The notes under the pieces: model-generated
The model's database searches: none
Seen by the model: only the letters and a program-made list of their open reading frames with translations
Told to the model about the DNA's origin: nothing
Origin: Mucilaginibacter defluvii
Lineage (GTDB): Bacteria; Bacteroidota; Bacteroidia; Sphingobacteriales; Sphingobacteriaceae
Direction of reading: 5' to 3'
Assembly (NCBI RefSeq): GCF_039543225.1
Contig: NZ_BAABJI010000001.1
Coordinates: forward strand, 1,143,193-1,207,192
DNA: 64,000 nucleotides
Part shown: piece after piece, positions 1 through 9,395 of the stretch
Numbering within the stretch: position 1 is the first letter of the stretch
Layout of the letters: each line of letters opens with the position of its first letter
Made by a program: the position numbers and the translations under genes

Positions 1-973
1 CGCCGTCGGTAGGGGTAATAAATGAGCCCGTGCTCATATACCCCGACTTAAGCAGGTTTGATAACTGGTTGCGCACGGTATCTTCCCGCCAAGGCCGTGA
101 AAGATCAGTTAACGTGGTTGAGCCTAAAACCCGGTAAGTGTTTGATTTACCGCTCCAGTGAATAAATCCCAGATCTTTTACGTTACCCTGCCATATATAT
201 CCTCCCTCGTTTTTATAAGAACCACCGATAGATACCGATGCCCCCGGGTTGCGGAAATTAGGCGCGAAAGTGCTGGCTTTAAAACGCCCGGCATTTTCAC
301 TGGCATAATACAAACCATCTAAGGCAAGTTCTGCGCGGTCTGCGGCTTTATCAAAGGCAATGCTCGAGTTATTGATCAATATTTCCTGGTACTGCAAACC
401 CATCAAAAAATTCACCTTAAAGCCAAAAGCCGCCCGTTTGCTTAATTTTTCGCGATACGAAAAGCCTATCTGGTGGTACGTTTGGTAGTAGCCCTTACTA
501 TTCAATATCTGATTGTATGCCTGGTTTTGAAAGTTGGCCGATCCGTTAAATAGCGCTATGCTTTCATCGGTAATGGTGCCGTTGGCCTCACCTTTGGTTT
601 TAAAGGATATGCCCATTTCCTTATCGCCCTGCATCCCGGCATACCACTTAAACATCAACAGGTAAACGCCGGTGTTGCCAATTACGTGGTTCAGTTTCCC
701 TTCACCTACTTTTAGCTGGGAGTTATCATACCGCTCATCAAACAGGCGGGTTTGTACAGAGCGTTGGGCATTACCGGTTAAGAAAGCGTATCCGCCAAAA
801 TTAGGTATCAAAAAGTTCGATGCCATATTATAGCTCGAATCGCGGATGAATGACCGTTGCGAAGGGTTTTCAAAAGAGTCGAACAGCGTCCCGGTATTGT
901 ATTGCGAAAACTGCTGCGCCGCTGCAAACATAGAGGGGATTAACAGCAAAAACAGTAGTAAAAATTTCTTCAT
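1..973 (-). CDS. Outer-membrane beta-barrel protein, DUF5723-like (3' end outside window)
   Basis: Reading leftward from the ATG at 971-973 gives an open frame of about 324 codons that runs off the window edge, so the C-terminus is missing. It starts with a classic signal peptide (MKKFLLLFLL, cleavage near AAAQ). The mature part is rich in Tyr, Asn, Gly and alternating hydrophobic residues, as in outer-membrane barrels. The opening (QFSQYNTGTLFDSFENPSQR) resembles Bacteroidetes DUF5723 proteins, which are often linked to gliding or secretion loci; that assignment is from memory of the family. It lies 99 bases downstream of the next gene on the same strand and may be co-transcribed with it. 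Substrate and role are unknown. Confidence 0.65.
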   Translation of the reverse strand, partial: MKKFLLLFLLLIPSMFAAAQQFSQYNTGTLFDSFENPSQRSFIRDSSYNMASNFLIPNFGGYAFLTGNAQRSVQTRLFDERYDNSQLKVGEGKLNHVIGNTGVYLLMFKWYAGMQGDKEMGISFKTKGEANGTITDESIALFNGSANFQNQAYNQILNSKGYYQTYHQIGFSYREKLSKRAAFGFKVNFLMGLQYQEILINNSSIAFDKAADRAELALDGLYYASENAGRFKASTFAPNFRNPGASVSIGGSYKNEGGYIWQGNVKDLGFIHWSGKSNTYRVLGSTTLTDLSRPWREDTVRNQLSNLLKSGYMSTGSFITPTDG

Positions 974-1072
974 ATATATTAAATAGCACTTTGTGCCGGC
1001 GCCTGTTTATTAGTGATGCTTGTTAAACGCATTTAAGCCGTTAAGGTTGATTAAATTTTTATTAAATGGGGT

Positions 1073-2650
1073 TTAGTTTGATGCTATTGTATTTTGCTGA
1101 CTCCGCAAAGTATCGGCGCCGATACAAAAATTAGTGTAAAAACTATTACCCGAGGCAGTTAACTGATAGGATGCTCCATATACATTTTGCCAGCCGGGCG
1201 TACCCTCGTTAAATGCGGTATAAGTTTCTGTATGCATATCGCGCTTAAAAACGTACCGCGCGTTTTTGCTATGTACAAAATAACAAATGTTCCCCCTTTG
1301 CGACATCAGGTTATCAAAGTTAATGTATTCGCCGGCTTTGGTCAGGAATTTCCGGTTCATATACATTTCATAATAACTTTGTATTTCAGGGTAGGTTGCC
1401 GCCATGATAAGGTAATTGTCAACAATCATAAAATACGGCTTACGAAAGCTGCCAAAAACATCACCCAACAAATAATACATCAGCCTGTCGTAATTAAGCC
1501 TGCCGCTGTTCTCGCTCATTTGCGAGCTGATGTTTAAAAAATGCGGCAGTAATTTCGATCCGTTTTTAAGCGCTACAATGCCGAGTTTTTCCTGGAAGCG
1601 GGTAGTTAATACCGCGAACTCGTTAGCGGTAAAGCCATTAAAAGCCTGTCGTATGTTGACGCCGGTTTCGTTTTTTATAGTAGTAAATAAAGCAGCCTCT
1701 TTTTTAGCGACACCCGTATTGTGCTGCCATCTATCCAGGTCATTAAAAAACTGTTGAGTATTTGATAGTGTAAAGCTGTTATAAAATGCCGTGGTTGATG
1801 GCATTATGTTTTTCAGGTGATTGTCGGCAGGTTTTTGGTTGATAAAAACATTCAAATAACCATGCCTTCCGCCCTGCGTAAGCGACGAGGTGCCGTTGAA
1901 CATCAGCGCGTCGCTTTTATAGTTCAAACTCAGTTTAGCCGTTGATGCCAGCCCGTAAAAGTTGACTGGCAAATTGGTGGTGTTCTTAAAATAGCCGGCA
2001 AGCAGCGGATTGATTTGCTGGTAATTAATATACAGCGAGCCAAGCGCGTTGTTATCCGGTTGGGCAGGTTCTACAGCAAATACGGGTTTGTCTGTATAAA
2101 ACCCCGCCGCGCGGGATGCCAGTTCTTTCGAAAAGCTTCCTGAAAAAATGCCTTTACCTTTATTGATGATATAAAAACGCTTTTTTATCGCCTTGATGTA
2201 TACAATCCAACCCTTGCTTTTACCCTGCGCATAGTCAGATAAGATTAACAGCGGATTTTTTGCCAGGTCGTTAAAATCAGACGCTTTAAAGTTTTTAGGG
2301 GCAACCGCCGTAAGCAGCAGGTTAGTGCCGTTTTGCGCCGGGTGTACCGATACAAAAATGTGCTGCCCGCTGAACAAGCCATCTGCATTGGTGCCGAGCA
2401 AATTACGTAGTGTATCTAATTCATCAATGTTTTCTTTGCCGGATATGGCCGCAAGCAAGGTGTTGTTCCTGAATATATCGTAGAAGCTCGCATCGTTCGG
2501 AAACTCGAACACTACGGCTGCATCTGCCGGTACGTTGCGCATAACCTGGCTGGTATGCCTGCCCGGTGGGTTCAGGCTTTTAAAGTATGCTACCGTAATA
2601 TAACCGCAGGCAACAAGCAAAATAACCGTAATAAAAATTATGCGTTTCAT
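1073..2650 (-). CDS. Membrane-anchored protein of unknown function
   Basis: A 525-residue protein with one N-terminal membrane segment (residues about 4-22, IIFITVILLVACGYITVAYF) and a large, probably periplasmic, soluble domain. I do not recognise a catalytic motif. The fold may be that of large Bacteroidetes proteins loosely annotated as DUF3352, but this is a guess. The start at 2650 places the hydrophobic segment directly after a basic MKR, which fits a signal anchor. The divergent gene on the plus strand begins at 2743, so about 90 bases are shared upstream. The gene downstream on the same strand encodes an outer-membrane barrel, so an envelope role is plausible but unproven. Confidence 0.6.
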   Translation of the reverse strand: MKRIIFITVILLVACGYITVAYFKSLNPPGRHTSQVMRNVPADAAVVFEFPNDASFYDIFRNNTLLAAISGKENIDELDTLRNLLGTNADGLFSGQHIFVSVHPAQNGTNLLLTAVAPKNFKASDFNDLAKNPLLILSDYAQGKSKGWIVYIKAIKKRFYIINKGKGIFSGSFSKELASRAAGFYTDKPVFAVEPAQPDNNALGSLYINYQQINPLLAGYFKNTTNLPVNFYGLASTAKLSLNYKSDALMFNGTSSLTQGGRHGYLNVFINQKPADNHLKNIMPSTTAFYNSFTLSNTQQFFNDLDRWQHNTGVAKKEAALFTTIKNETGVNIRQAFNGFTANEFAVLTTRFQEKLGIVALKNGSKLLPHFLNISSQMSENSGRLNYDRLMYYLLGDVFGSFRKPYFMIVDNYLIMAATYPEIQSYYEMYMNRKFLTKAGEYINFDNLMSQRGNICYFVHSKNARYVFKRDMHTETYTAFNEGTPGWQNVYGASYQLTASGNSFYTNFCIGADTLRSQQNTIASN

Positions 2651-2742
2651 TTATATGTTTGCACTTGCAAGTTATGCAAATTATGGCACTGCATTAAACG
2701 TTACTTGCCAAAATTACCCTAACTTAGTCTTTTTATCTTTCA

Positions 2743-3129
2743 ATGAATAAACAAATCATTTTTACCGCGGCCATATTCGGGGCGGTAGCGGTAGTGTTAG
2801 GCGCTTTTGGCGCGCATGGTTTGCGGGCACTGATTACTGAAAGGCAGCTCGAAGTTTGGCAAACCGGCGTTCAATACAACTTTTATCATGTTTTCGCACT
2901 ACTGTTTCTATCTACTTTTACACGTTTTAAAATCAAATTAATTGCGGCGGCATACTATTTATTTACGCTGGGTATTGTGTTATTCTCCGGGTCGCTGTAC
3001 CTTTTATCGTGCCGCGAGCTGTTGGGCTGGGGCTGGTTAGGTATCTTGGGGCCAATTACACCGGTTGGTGGTTTGCTGTTTATTGCCGGCTGGATATGCC
3101 TGGCAATTGCGGCCTTACGTCACCGTTAA
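2743..3129 (+). CDS. DUF423 family small membrane protein
   Basis: A 128-residue protein with four predicted membrane helices and the N-terminal signature of the DUF423/YgdD family (AVVLGAFGAHGLRALI, then WQTGVQYNFYHVFALL). Length matches the family. The biochemical role of the family is not established. The ATG at 2743 follows a TATCTTTC sequence closely resembling a Bacteroidetes -7 box only one base upstream, so the transcript may carry almost no leader. It ends 9 bases before priA and is probably co-transcribed with it. Confidence 0.85.
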   Translation: MNKQIIFTAAIFGAVAVVLGAFGAHGLRALITERQLEVWQTGVQYNFYHVFALLFLSTFTRFKIKLIAAAYYLFTLGIVLFSGSLYLLSCRELLGWGWLGILGPITPVGGLLFIAGWICLAIAALRHR

Positions 3130-3138
3130 TATTATTAC

Positions 3139-5622
3139 ATGCTGGAGTTCGCACCCTCAAATACATCCGACAGGAAAACGCTTTTTATCGAGGTTATTTT
3201 GCCATTGGCAATAGCCAAAAACTATACCTATCGTGTGCCTTTTGAAATGAATGATGCCGTTGCCATTGGCAAGCGGGTGGTAGTGCAATTTGGTAAAAGC
3301 AAACTGTACACCGCTATCGTTGCGGCTATCGGCACGCAGGCTCCTGAAAAATACGAGGCTAAATACATCCTTGAGGTGCTGGACGAACAGCCTATAGTAA
3401 CCCCTTACCAACTTCAGCTTTGGCAATGGATAGCCGAGTATTACATGTGCAATGTAGGCGAGGTGATGAATGCCGCGCTACCCGCGGCTTTAAAACTGGC
3501 CAGCGAAACCAAGATAGTGCTAAACAAGGATTTCCTGATTGACCGGGCTACCTTGCACGATAAAGAGTTTCTGATTGCCGAGGCGCTCGACCTGCAGCCG
3601 GAGCTTACCGTAAGCGATATTGCCAAACTGCTGGGCCAAAAAACGGTAATGCCAATATTGAAAGGGATGTTTGAGAAGAACATCATCAATATATCCGAAG
3701 AGGTGAGCGACCGGTACAAGCCCCGCAAGCGTACCTTCATTACCCTTAACCCTGTTTATCATAACCAGGATAACCTGCGCGAGTTGTTCAGTATTTTGGA
3801 GCGTGCGCCTAAACAGGCCGATGCGTTGCTGACGTATATGAAACTGGCCCGGCATCAAAAGGCAGTATCAAAAAATGATATTGCTGAGGAGAGCGGCGCT
3901 GGTCCCGCGGTTATAAAGGCACTCATTGAAAAAGAAATATTTTTTGCTGAGGAAAAGAGCGTGAGCCGCCTGCATTACGAGCAGGAAAATGACACCGGCA
4001 TATTTGACCTGAGTGAGCTGCAGCAAAATGCGTTAAATGATATACAGCGGCAATTTGAGGATAAAGATACCGTACTGCTATACGGCGTAACCTCATCGGG
4101 CAAAACGCAGATTTATGTGCGCCTGATAGAGGAGATGATAAACAGCGGCAGGCAAGTATTATATCTGCTACCGGAGATTGCGCTGACAACGCATATCATC
4201 GAACGTTTACGTGCATATTTTGGCAGCAATATCGGCGTATATCATTCCAAGTTTAATGATAACGAGCGCGCCGAGGTATGGCAGAAGGTGCTGAACGGCG
4301 ATTACCGGGTGATACTTGGTGCGCGGTCATCCGTTTTTTTGCCGTTTGATGATCTGGGGCTGATCATAGTTGACGAGGAGCACGAAACATCGTACAAACA
4401 ATTTGACCCGGCTCCCCGTTACAACGCCCGCGATGTGGCTATTTATCTTTCGGCTATGTACAAGGGCAAGGTATTGCTGGGTTCGGCAACGCCATCGTTC
4501 GAGAGTTATTTTAACGCCCGTGTACATAAATACGGCTTAACCGAATTAGTGCAGCGTTATGGCGGCGTTGAGCTGCCGGATATTGAGGTGGTAAGCATAG
4601 CCGAAGAAACCAAACAAAAAACCATCCAATCGCACTTTACCGGTGTGCTGATGAAGGATATGCGGCAGGCTATTGAAAACAAGGAGCAGGTGATCCTGTT
4701 CCAAAACCGGAGGGGCTACGCGCCCTTGCTCATGTGCCGTACCTGCGCCCATACACCTAAATGTATCAATTGCGATGTAAGTTTAACGTACCATAAAAGC
4801 AGCGGTAAACTGCATTGCCATTACTGTGGTTATAAGGAGGATTCGCCCAGTATATGCCCCGCCTGCGGGTCAACCCATTTGGAATACAAAGGCTTTGGTA
4901 CCGAAAAGATTGAGGATGATTTGAGTTTGCTATTACCCGATGCTCGCCTTGCCCGAATGGATATGGACACCACACGATCGCGCAACGCGCTGCAAAATAT
5001 ACTCAACAATCTCGAGGAGAAAAAAATAGACATACTGGTGGGCACCCAAATGGTGGCTAAGGGGCTTGACTTTGCCGATGTTACCGTGATAGGTATTATT
5101 AACGCGGATAGCCTGCTCAAGTTTCCGGACTACCGGGCTAATGAGCGTAGTTATCAGCTGCTATCGCAGGTGAGCGGCAGGGCAGGGCGAAGGGGTAAAC
5201 GCGGCAAGGTAGTGATACAAACTTATGACACCGGCCACCGGGTGTTAAGGCAGGTGATCGAAAATAATTACCACGACCTGTATTTTACCGAGATGGAAGA
5301 GCGGCGCAGTTTTAAATACCCGCCGTATTACCGCATCATCAACCTGGATATTAAGCATAAGGATCCGGATGCGTTATACAACCAGTCGATTTACCTGGCT
5401 AATGAGTTACGTAAGCAATTTGGCGATAGGGTGATTGGCCCTGAAGCGCCGCTGGTGAGCCGCATACGCAACTACTACATTAAAACCATTATGCTTAAGT
5501 TTGAAAAGGATGGCATCTCCATTAACAAAGCCAAGGCCGTTATACGCGATGTGATTATGCAGTTTCAAACCACCAAGCTGAGCAAGGGCGGCATTGTACA
5601 GCCTGACGTTGACCCGTATTAA
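3139..5622 (+). CDS. priA: Primosomal protein N' (replication restart helicase PriA)
   Basis: The 827-residue product is a superfamily 2 3'-5' DNA helicase that recognises stalled forks and reloads the replisome. An N-terminal 3'-DNA-binding domain is followed by a winged-helix region and then the helicase core: Walker A GVTSSGKT at residues 316-323 and Walker B DEEH at 412-415. Eight cysteines between residues 533 and 576 (CRTCAH, CINC, CHYC, CPAC) form the family's two-zinc module. The C-terminal helicase half has GTQMVAKGLDF and QVSGRAGR. Length is slightly above the E. coli enzyme, as in Bacteroidetes. It follows the DUF423 gene by 9 bases and converges on a lipoprotein gene with a 1-base gap. 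Confidence 0.97.
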   Translation: MLEFAPSNTSDRKTLFIEVILPLAIAKNYTYRVPFEMNDAVAIGKRVVVQFGKSKLYTAIVAAIGTQAPEKYEAKYILEVLDEQPIVTPYQLQLWQWIAEYYMCNVGEVMNAALPAALKLASETKIVLNKDFLIDRATLHDKEFLIAEALDLQPELTVSDIAKLLGQKTVMPILKGMFEKNIINISEEVSDRYKPRKRTFITLNPVYHNQDNLRELFSILERAPKQADALLTYMKLARHQKAVSKNDIAEESGAGPAVIKALIEKEIFFAEEKSVSRLHYEQENDTGIFDLSELQQNALNDIQRQFEDKDTVLLYGVTSSGKTQIYVRLIEEMINSGRQVLYLLPEIALTTHIIERLRAYFGSNIGVYHSKFNDNERAEVWQKVLNGDYRVILGARSSVFLPFDDLGLIIVDEEHETSYKQFDPAPRYNARDVAIYLSAMYKGKVLLGSATPSFESYFNARVHKYGLTELVQRYGGVELPDIEVVSIAEETKQKTIQSHFTGVLMKDMRQAIENKEQVILFQNRRGYAPLLMCRTCAHTPKCINCDVSLTYHKSSGKLHCHYCGYKEDSPSICPACGSTHLEYKGFGTEKIEDDLSLLLPDARLARMDMDTTRSRNALQNILNNLEEKKIDILVGTQMVAKGLDFADVTVIGIINADSLLKFPDYRANERSYQLLSQVSGRAGRRGKRGKVVIQTYDTGHRVLRQVIENNYHDLYFTEMEERRSFKYPPYYRIINLDIKHKDPDALYNQSIYLANELRKQFGDRVIGPEAPLVSRIRNYYIKTIMLKFEKDGISINKAKAVIRDVIMQFQTTKLSKGGIVQPDVDPY

Positions 5623-5623
5623 C

Positions 5624-5950
5624 TTACTTTTTACTGATATTGTTAATATGTACCTGCGGAAAACCGTTGTTGGCTATCATGCCGCAGCTGAACCGTGTGC
5701 TTAAATTATTATAACGCACTTTAACCCGCAAACTATCCTGCATAAAGCTTGCAGGCAGGTTGTCAGGGCTGTACATGGTATTGTTCATCAATATCAGCCA
5801 TCCGCAACCGTCTGCCGCAGGCGAGCCGGTGTTGAGCACAATGCCTTCAGCCTGCTTTTCATTTTTATCTTTTTTACAGGCTGTAAACATGCTTGCCAGC
5901 GTAATGCATAAAACGATTAATATGATGCGTGGTTGAATAATTATTTTCAT
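5624..5950 (-). CDS. Small putative lipoprotein, unknown function
   Basis: A 108-residue protein with an N-terminal hydrophobic segment ending in MFTACKKDKNEK. This looks like a lipobox with the acylated Cys followed by a charged tether, typical of Bacteroidetes lipoproteins. The mature part (about 80 residues) contains two cysteines (DGCGW, RFSCGM) that could form a disulfide. The C-terminus reads QVHINNISKK. No family recognised. The frame ends one base after priA on the opposite strand. Coding composition is like its neighbours, so I regard it as a real gene. Confidence 0.65.
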   Translation of the reverse strand: MKIIIQPRIILIVLCITLASMFTACKKDKNEKQAEGIVLNTGSPAADGCGWLILMNNTMYSPDNLPASFMQDSLRVKVRYNNLSTRFSCGMIANNGFPQVHINNISKK

Positions 5951-6065
5951 GCCATGGGTGTTTAATTGCCGGTACGTGTAATTTTAACAGGATGCTACAC
6001 AAACAGATAAATTAAACCTCAGGCTGTAGCATGGCTTCAGCCTCGGTTAACCCCGCAATTTTAGC

Positions 6066-6073
6066 TAACTTTG
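6066..6073 (+). promoter_or_regulatory. Candidate -7 box of pcm, near-leaderless
   Basis: TAACTTTG matches the Bacteroidetes -7 consensus TAnnTTTG exactly and lies 7 bases before the pcm ATG at 6081. If used, the transcript would start within a few bases of the start codon. No strong -33 TTTG was identified at the expected distance. Confidence 0.45.
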
Positions 6074-6080
6074 GCAGCAA

Positions 6081-6737
6081 ATGGCCTACAAAAGTATTGA
6101 TAACTATCGTGAAAAAGGAGCGCGCAAGCGGCTGATAGAACTATTGAGAAAGAAGGGCATTGAAGATGAAAACGTATTAAATGCCATGTGGGAAGTTCCG
6201 CGGCATTTCTTTTTTGATGAAACTTTCTGGAACCAGGCATACAAGGATATCGCTTTCCCGATAGGTGAGGGGCAAACCATATCTCAGCCATACACCGTAG
6301 CTTACCAAAGCCAGCTGTTGCATATTAATAAAGGCGATAAAGTGTTGGAGATAGGCACCGGAAGCGGTTATCAAACCTGTATATTATTAAAGCTTGGCGC
6401 AAAGGTTTATACCATTGAACGCCAGCAGGCCCTGTACGAACGCACGGTTGACGGCCTTACCCGTTTAGGATACAAACCTCATTTTTTTTTAGGCGATGGT
6501 TCAAAGGGCATACCCGGGCATGCGCCGTATGATAAAATCATTGTTACTGCAGGCGCGCCCACCGTGCCCGATGTTTTGCTGCAGCAACTCAAAATAGGCG
6601 GTATTTTAGTGATCCCTGTAGGAGATGAAAACTCCCAGCAAATGGTAACCATACTAAAAGTTGGCGAGCACGATTACGAAAAAGTAGTGTTAGACACCTT
6701 TAGGTTTGTACCGCTGGTAGGGGATAAGGCGTGGTAG
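6081..6737 (+). CDS. pcm: Protein-L-isoaspartate O-methyltransferase
   Basis: A 218-residue SAM-dependent methyltransferase that repairs isoaspartyl residues in aged proteins in the cytoplasm. The N-terminal part carries the PCMT signature: RKKGIEDENVLNAMWEVPRH, then GEGQTISQPYTVA with the substrate loop. The SAM-binding motif is VLEIGTGSGYQTCIL, and the acidic/aromatic motif is PYDKIIVTAGAPTVPD. Length is typical for bacterial Pcm. The ATG at 6081 sits 7 bases after a TAACTTTG box. The gene converges on smpB, with a palindromic repeat between the two stop codons. Confidence 0.95.
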   Translation: MAYKSIDNYREKGARKRLIELLRKKGIEDENVLNAMWEVPRHFFFDETFWNQAYKDIAFPIGEGQTISQPYTVAYQSQLLHINKGDKVLEIGTGSGYQTCILLKLGAKVYTIERQQALYERTVDGLTRLGYKPHFFLGDGSKGIPGHAPYDKIIVTAGAPTVPDVLLQQLKIGGILVIPVGDENSQQMVTILKVGEHDYEKVVLDTFRFVPLVGDKAW

Positions 6738-6818
6738 TAGCCCCCGGCCCCTAAAGGGGAGTTTGTATTGCAAATGATTATCAAGTTTCCCCTTTAGGGG
6801 ACGGAAGGGACTGCTACT
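6736..6818. repeat. Nested inverted repeat (REP-like or bidirectional terminator)
   Basis: The whole gap between pcm and smpB is an inverted repeat. AGTAGC at 6736-6741 pairs with GCTACT at 6813-6818. CCCCTAAAGGGGA at 6748-6760 pairs perfectly with TCCCCTTTAGGGG at 6788-6800. Each inner arm can also fold on itself (CCCC-TAAA-GGGG). It could end both convergent transcripts, but the lack of a clean T-run and the nested symmetry also fit an extragenic palindromic repeat family. Confidence 0.7.
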
Positions 6819-7271
6819 TTAACTTTTCATCACCCTGTCCAGTTCGCGTTTGCTGTCGCGTTCTTTCATGGTTTCGCGCTTGTCAAAGTCTTTTTTACCC
6901 TGTGCCAGGGCTATTTCCAGCTTGGCAAAGCCCCGTTCACTGATAAATAATGCCAGCGGAATAATGGTAAAACCCCGCTCTTCACCCTTGGTAAGTAGCT
7001 TTTTTAATTCCTTTTTGTTGAGCAGCAGCACGCGGTCGCGCTTGGCCTCGTGGTTGTAGAATGAGCCGAACGAATACTCTGAAATATGCAAATTGCGCAC
7101 ATAAAGCTGTCCGTTTATAAAGCTGCAAAAGGCATCGTTAATATTGGCCTTACCCTGGCGTATTGATTTTATTTCGGTACCCAGCAGTTGAATACCGGCC
7201 ACATACTTATCCAGTACGTGGTATTCAAAGTAGGCTTTTTTGTTTTTTATGTAGATCTTATCCTGGCTCAT
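6819..7271 (-). CDS. smpB: SsrA-binding protein SmpB
   Basis: A 150-residue protein that binds tmRNA and delivers it to stalled ribosomes for trans-translation. Signature stretches are KKAYFEYHVLDKYVAGIQL, GTEIKSIRQGKANINDAF, YNHEAKRDRVLLLNKKELKK and the basic tail KRETMKERDSKRELDRVMKS. I chose the ATG at 7271 (MSQDKIYIKNKKA). The longer reading from 7322 adds 17 unconserved residues and would overlap the next gene's end at 7300. It lies 28 bases downstream of the metal transporter gene on the same strand. No tmRNA gene was seen in the window. Confidence 0.95.
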   Translation of the reverse strand: MSQDKIYIKNKKAYFEYHVLDKYVAGIQLLGTEIKSIRQGKANINDAFCSFINGQLYVRNLHISEYSFGSFYNHEAKRDRVLLLNKKELKKLLTKGEERGFTIIPLALFISERGFAKLEIALAQGKKDFDKRETMKERDSKRELDRVMKS

Positions 7272-7299
7272 GTCTCTCTGTAGGTGCAAATATGCGAAT

Positions 7300-9204
7300 T
7301 TATTTTGCTTGGGGCTTAACAACCAGTACCGGAACGTTCACCATGTGCCGTACGGTGTTTACGGTGGTGCCGAATATTAAATCCTTAAGTACCCGGTGCC
7401 CGTGCGATCCCATCACCATAAAGTCAATACCCTCGTCGTTCACAATTTTAGCGATAGCCTTAGCTGGCATTCCGTAGCCAATGTAACCGCGGGCGTTATA
7501 TCCCATTCGTTGCAGGTCATCAATGTACAGATCCAGGTTTTTTACGTCGCTTTGCGTTTCACGGTCCATCACTTCAGTTTCGTGGTATCGTGCGGCGGCA
7601 GTTTCAACCACATGGATTAAAGTATAAGCCGCATCCTTACCACCCTGCATAATAGCATGGCGAATAGAATCGCGGTCGTTAGCGCTAAAATCAATGGTAA
7701 TGGCAATGTTGTTATAAATTATCGGGCTGATATCGCCAATAGCGGTAGCTTCACCATGTGGTACACGGGCCGGCCTTTCCTTTAGCTTAAATAATAGCGG
7801 CCTAACAAAAATATATAGCAGCAACACACCTATGCCGATGATCAGCGGCACTACAATGGCATATATCTCTACGCGGGCGTTAGGGTAGCCGCTTATCCAA
7901 TCGTTCACCTGGTCAATAACCAGCTTAACGTTAAGGCCTACAATCAATACGGCGCTTATCCACGCCGCTATTTTTGCGAGTGGCCCAATAGCAAAACCCT
8001 GCATCTTGGTTTTGTCGGACGTGAAGTGTATCAGCGGAATAATAGCGAAACCCAATTGCAGGCTCAATACCACCTGGCTCAATATCAGCAGATCGCTCAG
8101 TGCATTCTCGCCGAAATATAGAATGGTAAATACGGCAGGCAATATGGCCAGCAAACGGGTAAGCAGCCGGCGCATCCAGGGAGCAATACGCAGGTTAATG
8201 TGGCCTTCCATAATGATCTGCCCGGCAAGGGTACCCGTAACGGTGGAGCTTTGTCCGGATGCAATTAAGGCTACAGCGAACAGCACAGGGGCTATCTTTC
8301 CAAAAATATTTTCGAGCAATTTGTAGGCATCCTGTATCTCGGCAACTTCAAAATAACCATTTTTAAAAAAAGCACCCGCGGCCAGTATCAATATCGCGGC
8401 GTTTACTAAAAAAGCCAGGTTAAGCGCTATCACCGTATCAAACATGTTGAATTTTAGCGATGCTTTGATGCCCTCTTTGGTACGGCTGATCTTGCGTGTT
8501 TGCACCAGCGACGAATGCAGGTACAGGTTGTGCGGCATCACCGTAGCGCCAATAATACCTATGGCTATGTAGAGCATTTTATGGCTCACCTCATCGTTTT
8601 TAAACAGGTTGTTGGGGATAAAACCTTTGGCTATCTCCACCACATCCGGCTTAACAATAAACATCTCTGTTAAAAAAGCAATGCCGATAACGGAGATCAT
8701 CGATACAATAAAGGCTTCCAGCTTTCGCATGCCTTTGTTCATCAAGAACAAAAGCAGCACGGTATCGGTAATAGTAAGTACCACGCCCCATATCATGGGC
8801 AGGCCGAACAATAGGTTAAGGCCAATGGCCATACCGATGATCTCAGCAAGGTCGCAGGCTATAATGGCTATTTGAGCGAGGATATATAAGCAAAAGTTAA
8901 CAAAGCGGGGATAAGCGTTTTTTGAGGCTTGCGCCAGATCGAGCCCGCGCACAATGCCCAAACGCGCACTTAATGATTGTAACAATAGGGCGATGAGGTT
9001 AGAGGCCAGCAGCACCCATATCAGCCGGTAACCAAAAGCGCTGCCGCCGGCAATATCAGTAGCCCAGTTGCCCGGATCCATATAGCCAACACTTACCAGG
9101 TAGGCCGGGCCCAAAAAAGCGAATATCTTTCGCCAGCCTGTGCGATGTTCCGTATTTACCGTTCCGTGTACGTTGCTTAATGACTCACTGTGCCTGTCGT
9201 CCAT
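7300..9204 (-). CDS. Nramp-family divalent metal transporter fused to a universal stress (UspA) domain
   Basis: The 634-residue protein combines two domains. Residues about 20-450 form an Nramp/MntH H+-coupled Mn2+/Fe2+ importer in the inner membrane, with the metal-site motifs DPGNWATDIAGG (first helix) and MPHNLYLHSSLVQTRK. After the last helix (about 480) a cytoplasmic UspA domain follows, ending in GSHGHRVLKDLIFGTTVN. That matches the ATP-binding pattern G-x2-G-x9-G-(S/T). Typical MntH is about 410-450 residues, so the extra length is the fused domain. The Usp part may sense ATP/ADP or stress and gate transport; this is inference. The gene is divergent from an Lrp-type regulator at 9403, with a 198-base shared control region. 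Confidence 0.93.
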   Translation of the reverse strand: MDDRHSESLSNVHGTVNTEHRTGWRKIFAFLGPAYLVSVGYMDPGNWATDIAGGSAFGYRLIWVLLASNLIALLLQSLSARLGIVRGLDLAQASKNAYPRFVNFCLYILAQIAIIACDLAEIIGMAIGLNLLFGLPMIWGVVLTITDTVLLLFLMNKGMRKLEAFIVSMISVIGIAFLTEMFIVKPDVVEIAKGFIPNNLFKNDEVSHKMLYIAIGIIGATVMPHNLYLHSSLVQTRKISRTKEGIKASLKFNMFDTVIALNLAFLVNAAILILAAGAFFKNGYFEVAEIQDAYKLLENIFGKIAPVLFAVALIASGQSSTVTGTLAGQIIMEGHINLRIAPWMRRLLTRLLAILPAVFTILYFGENALSDLLILSQVVLSLQLGFAIIPLIHFTSDKTKMQGFAIGPLAKIAAWISAVLIVGLNVKLVIDQVNDWISGYPNARVEIYAIVVPLIIGIGVLLLYIFVRPLLFKLKERPARVPHGEATAIGDISPIIYNNIAITIDFSANDRDSIRHAIMQGGKDAAYTLIHVVETAAARYHETEVMDRETQSDVKNLDLYIDDLQRMGYNARGYIGYGMPAKAIAKIVNDEGIDFMVMGSHGHRVLKDLIFGTTVNTVRHMVNVPVLVVKPQAK

Positions 9205-9355
9205 ATTTATTTTGTGGCTCCCGTATCTTTTTCGCTTTTGTAAACGTTAAACAAAAGCTGATGTTTTTAATAAGTGTATTTTCTCAAATCTAATAAAAAA
9301 AATTAGATAAGACTAATAACTGAATAAAATATACTTTTGAATGACTGCACCTTAT

Positions 9356-9395
9356 AAAAATATTATTTCGCTAATATTTTTATAGTATATATTTG
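9356..9395 (+). promoter_or_regulatory. Perfect dyad plus -7 box upstream of the Lrp-type gene
   Basis: AAAAATATTA (9356-9365) and TAATATTTTT (9372-9381) form a perfect 10-bp inverted repeat with a 6-base spacer. Seven bases after the dyad, TATATTTG (9388-9395) matches the -7 consensus and ends 7 bases before the ATG at 9403. An AT-rich dyad overlapping the promoter is what an autoregulated Lrp/AsnC operator looks like. It could also control the divergent transporter. Confidence 0.5.

Noticed and set aside
1187..1757. Two plus-strand ORFs opposite the membrane-anchored protein
   Set aside because: They have no motif and lie wholly within a 525-codon gene with a plausible signal anchor.
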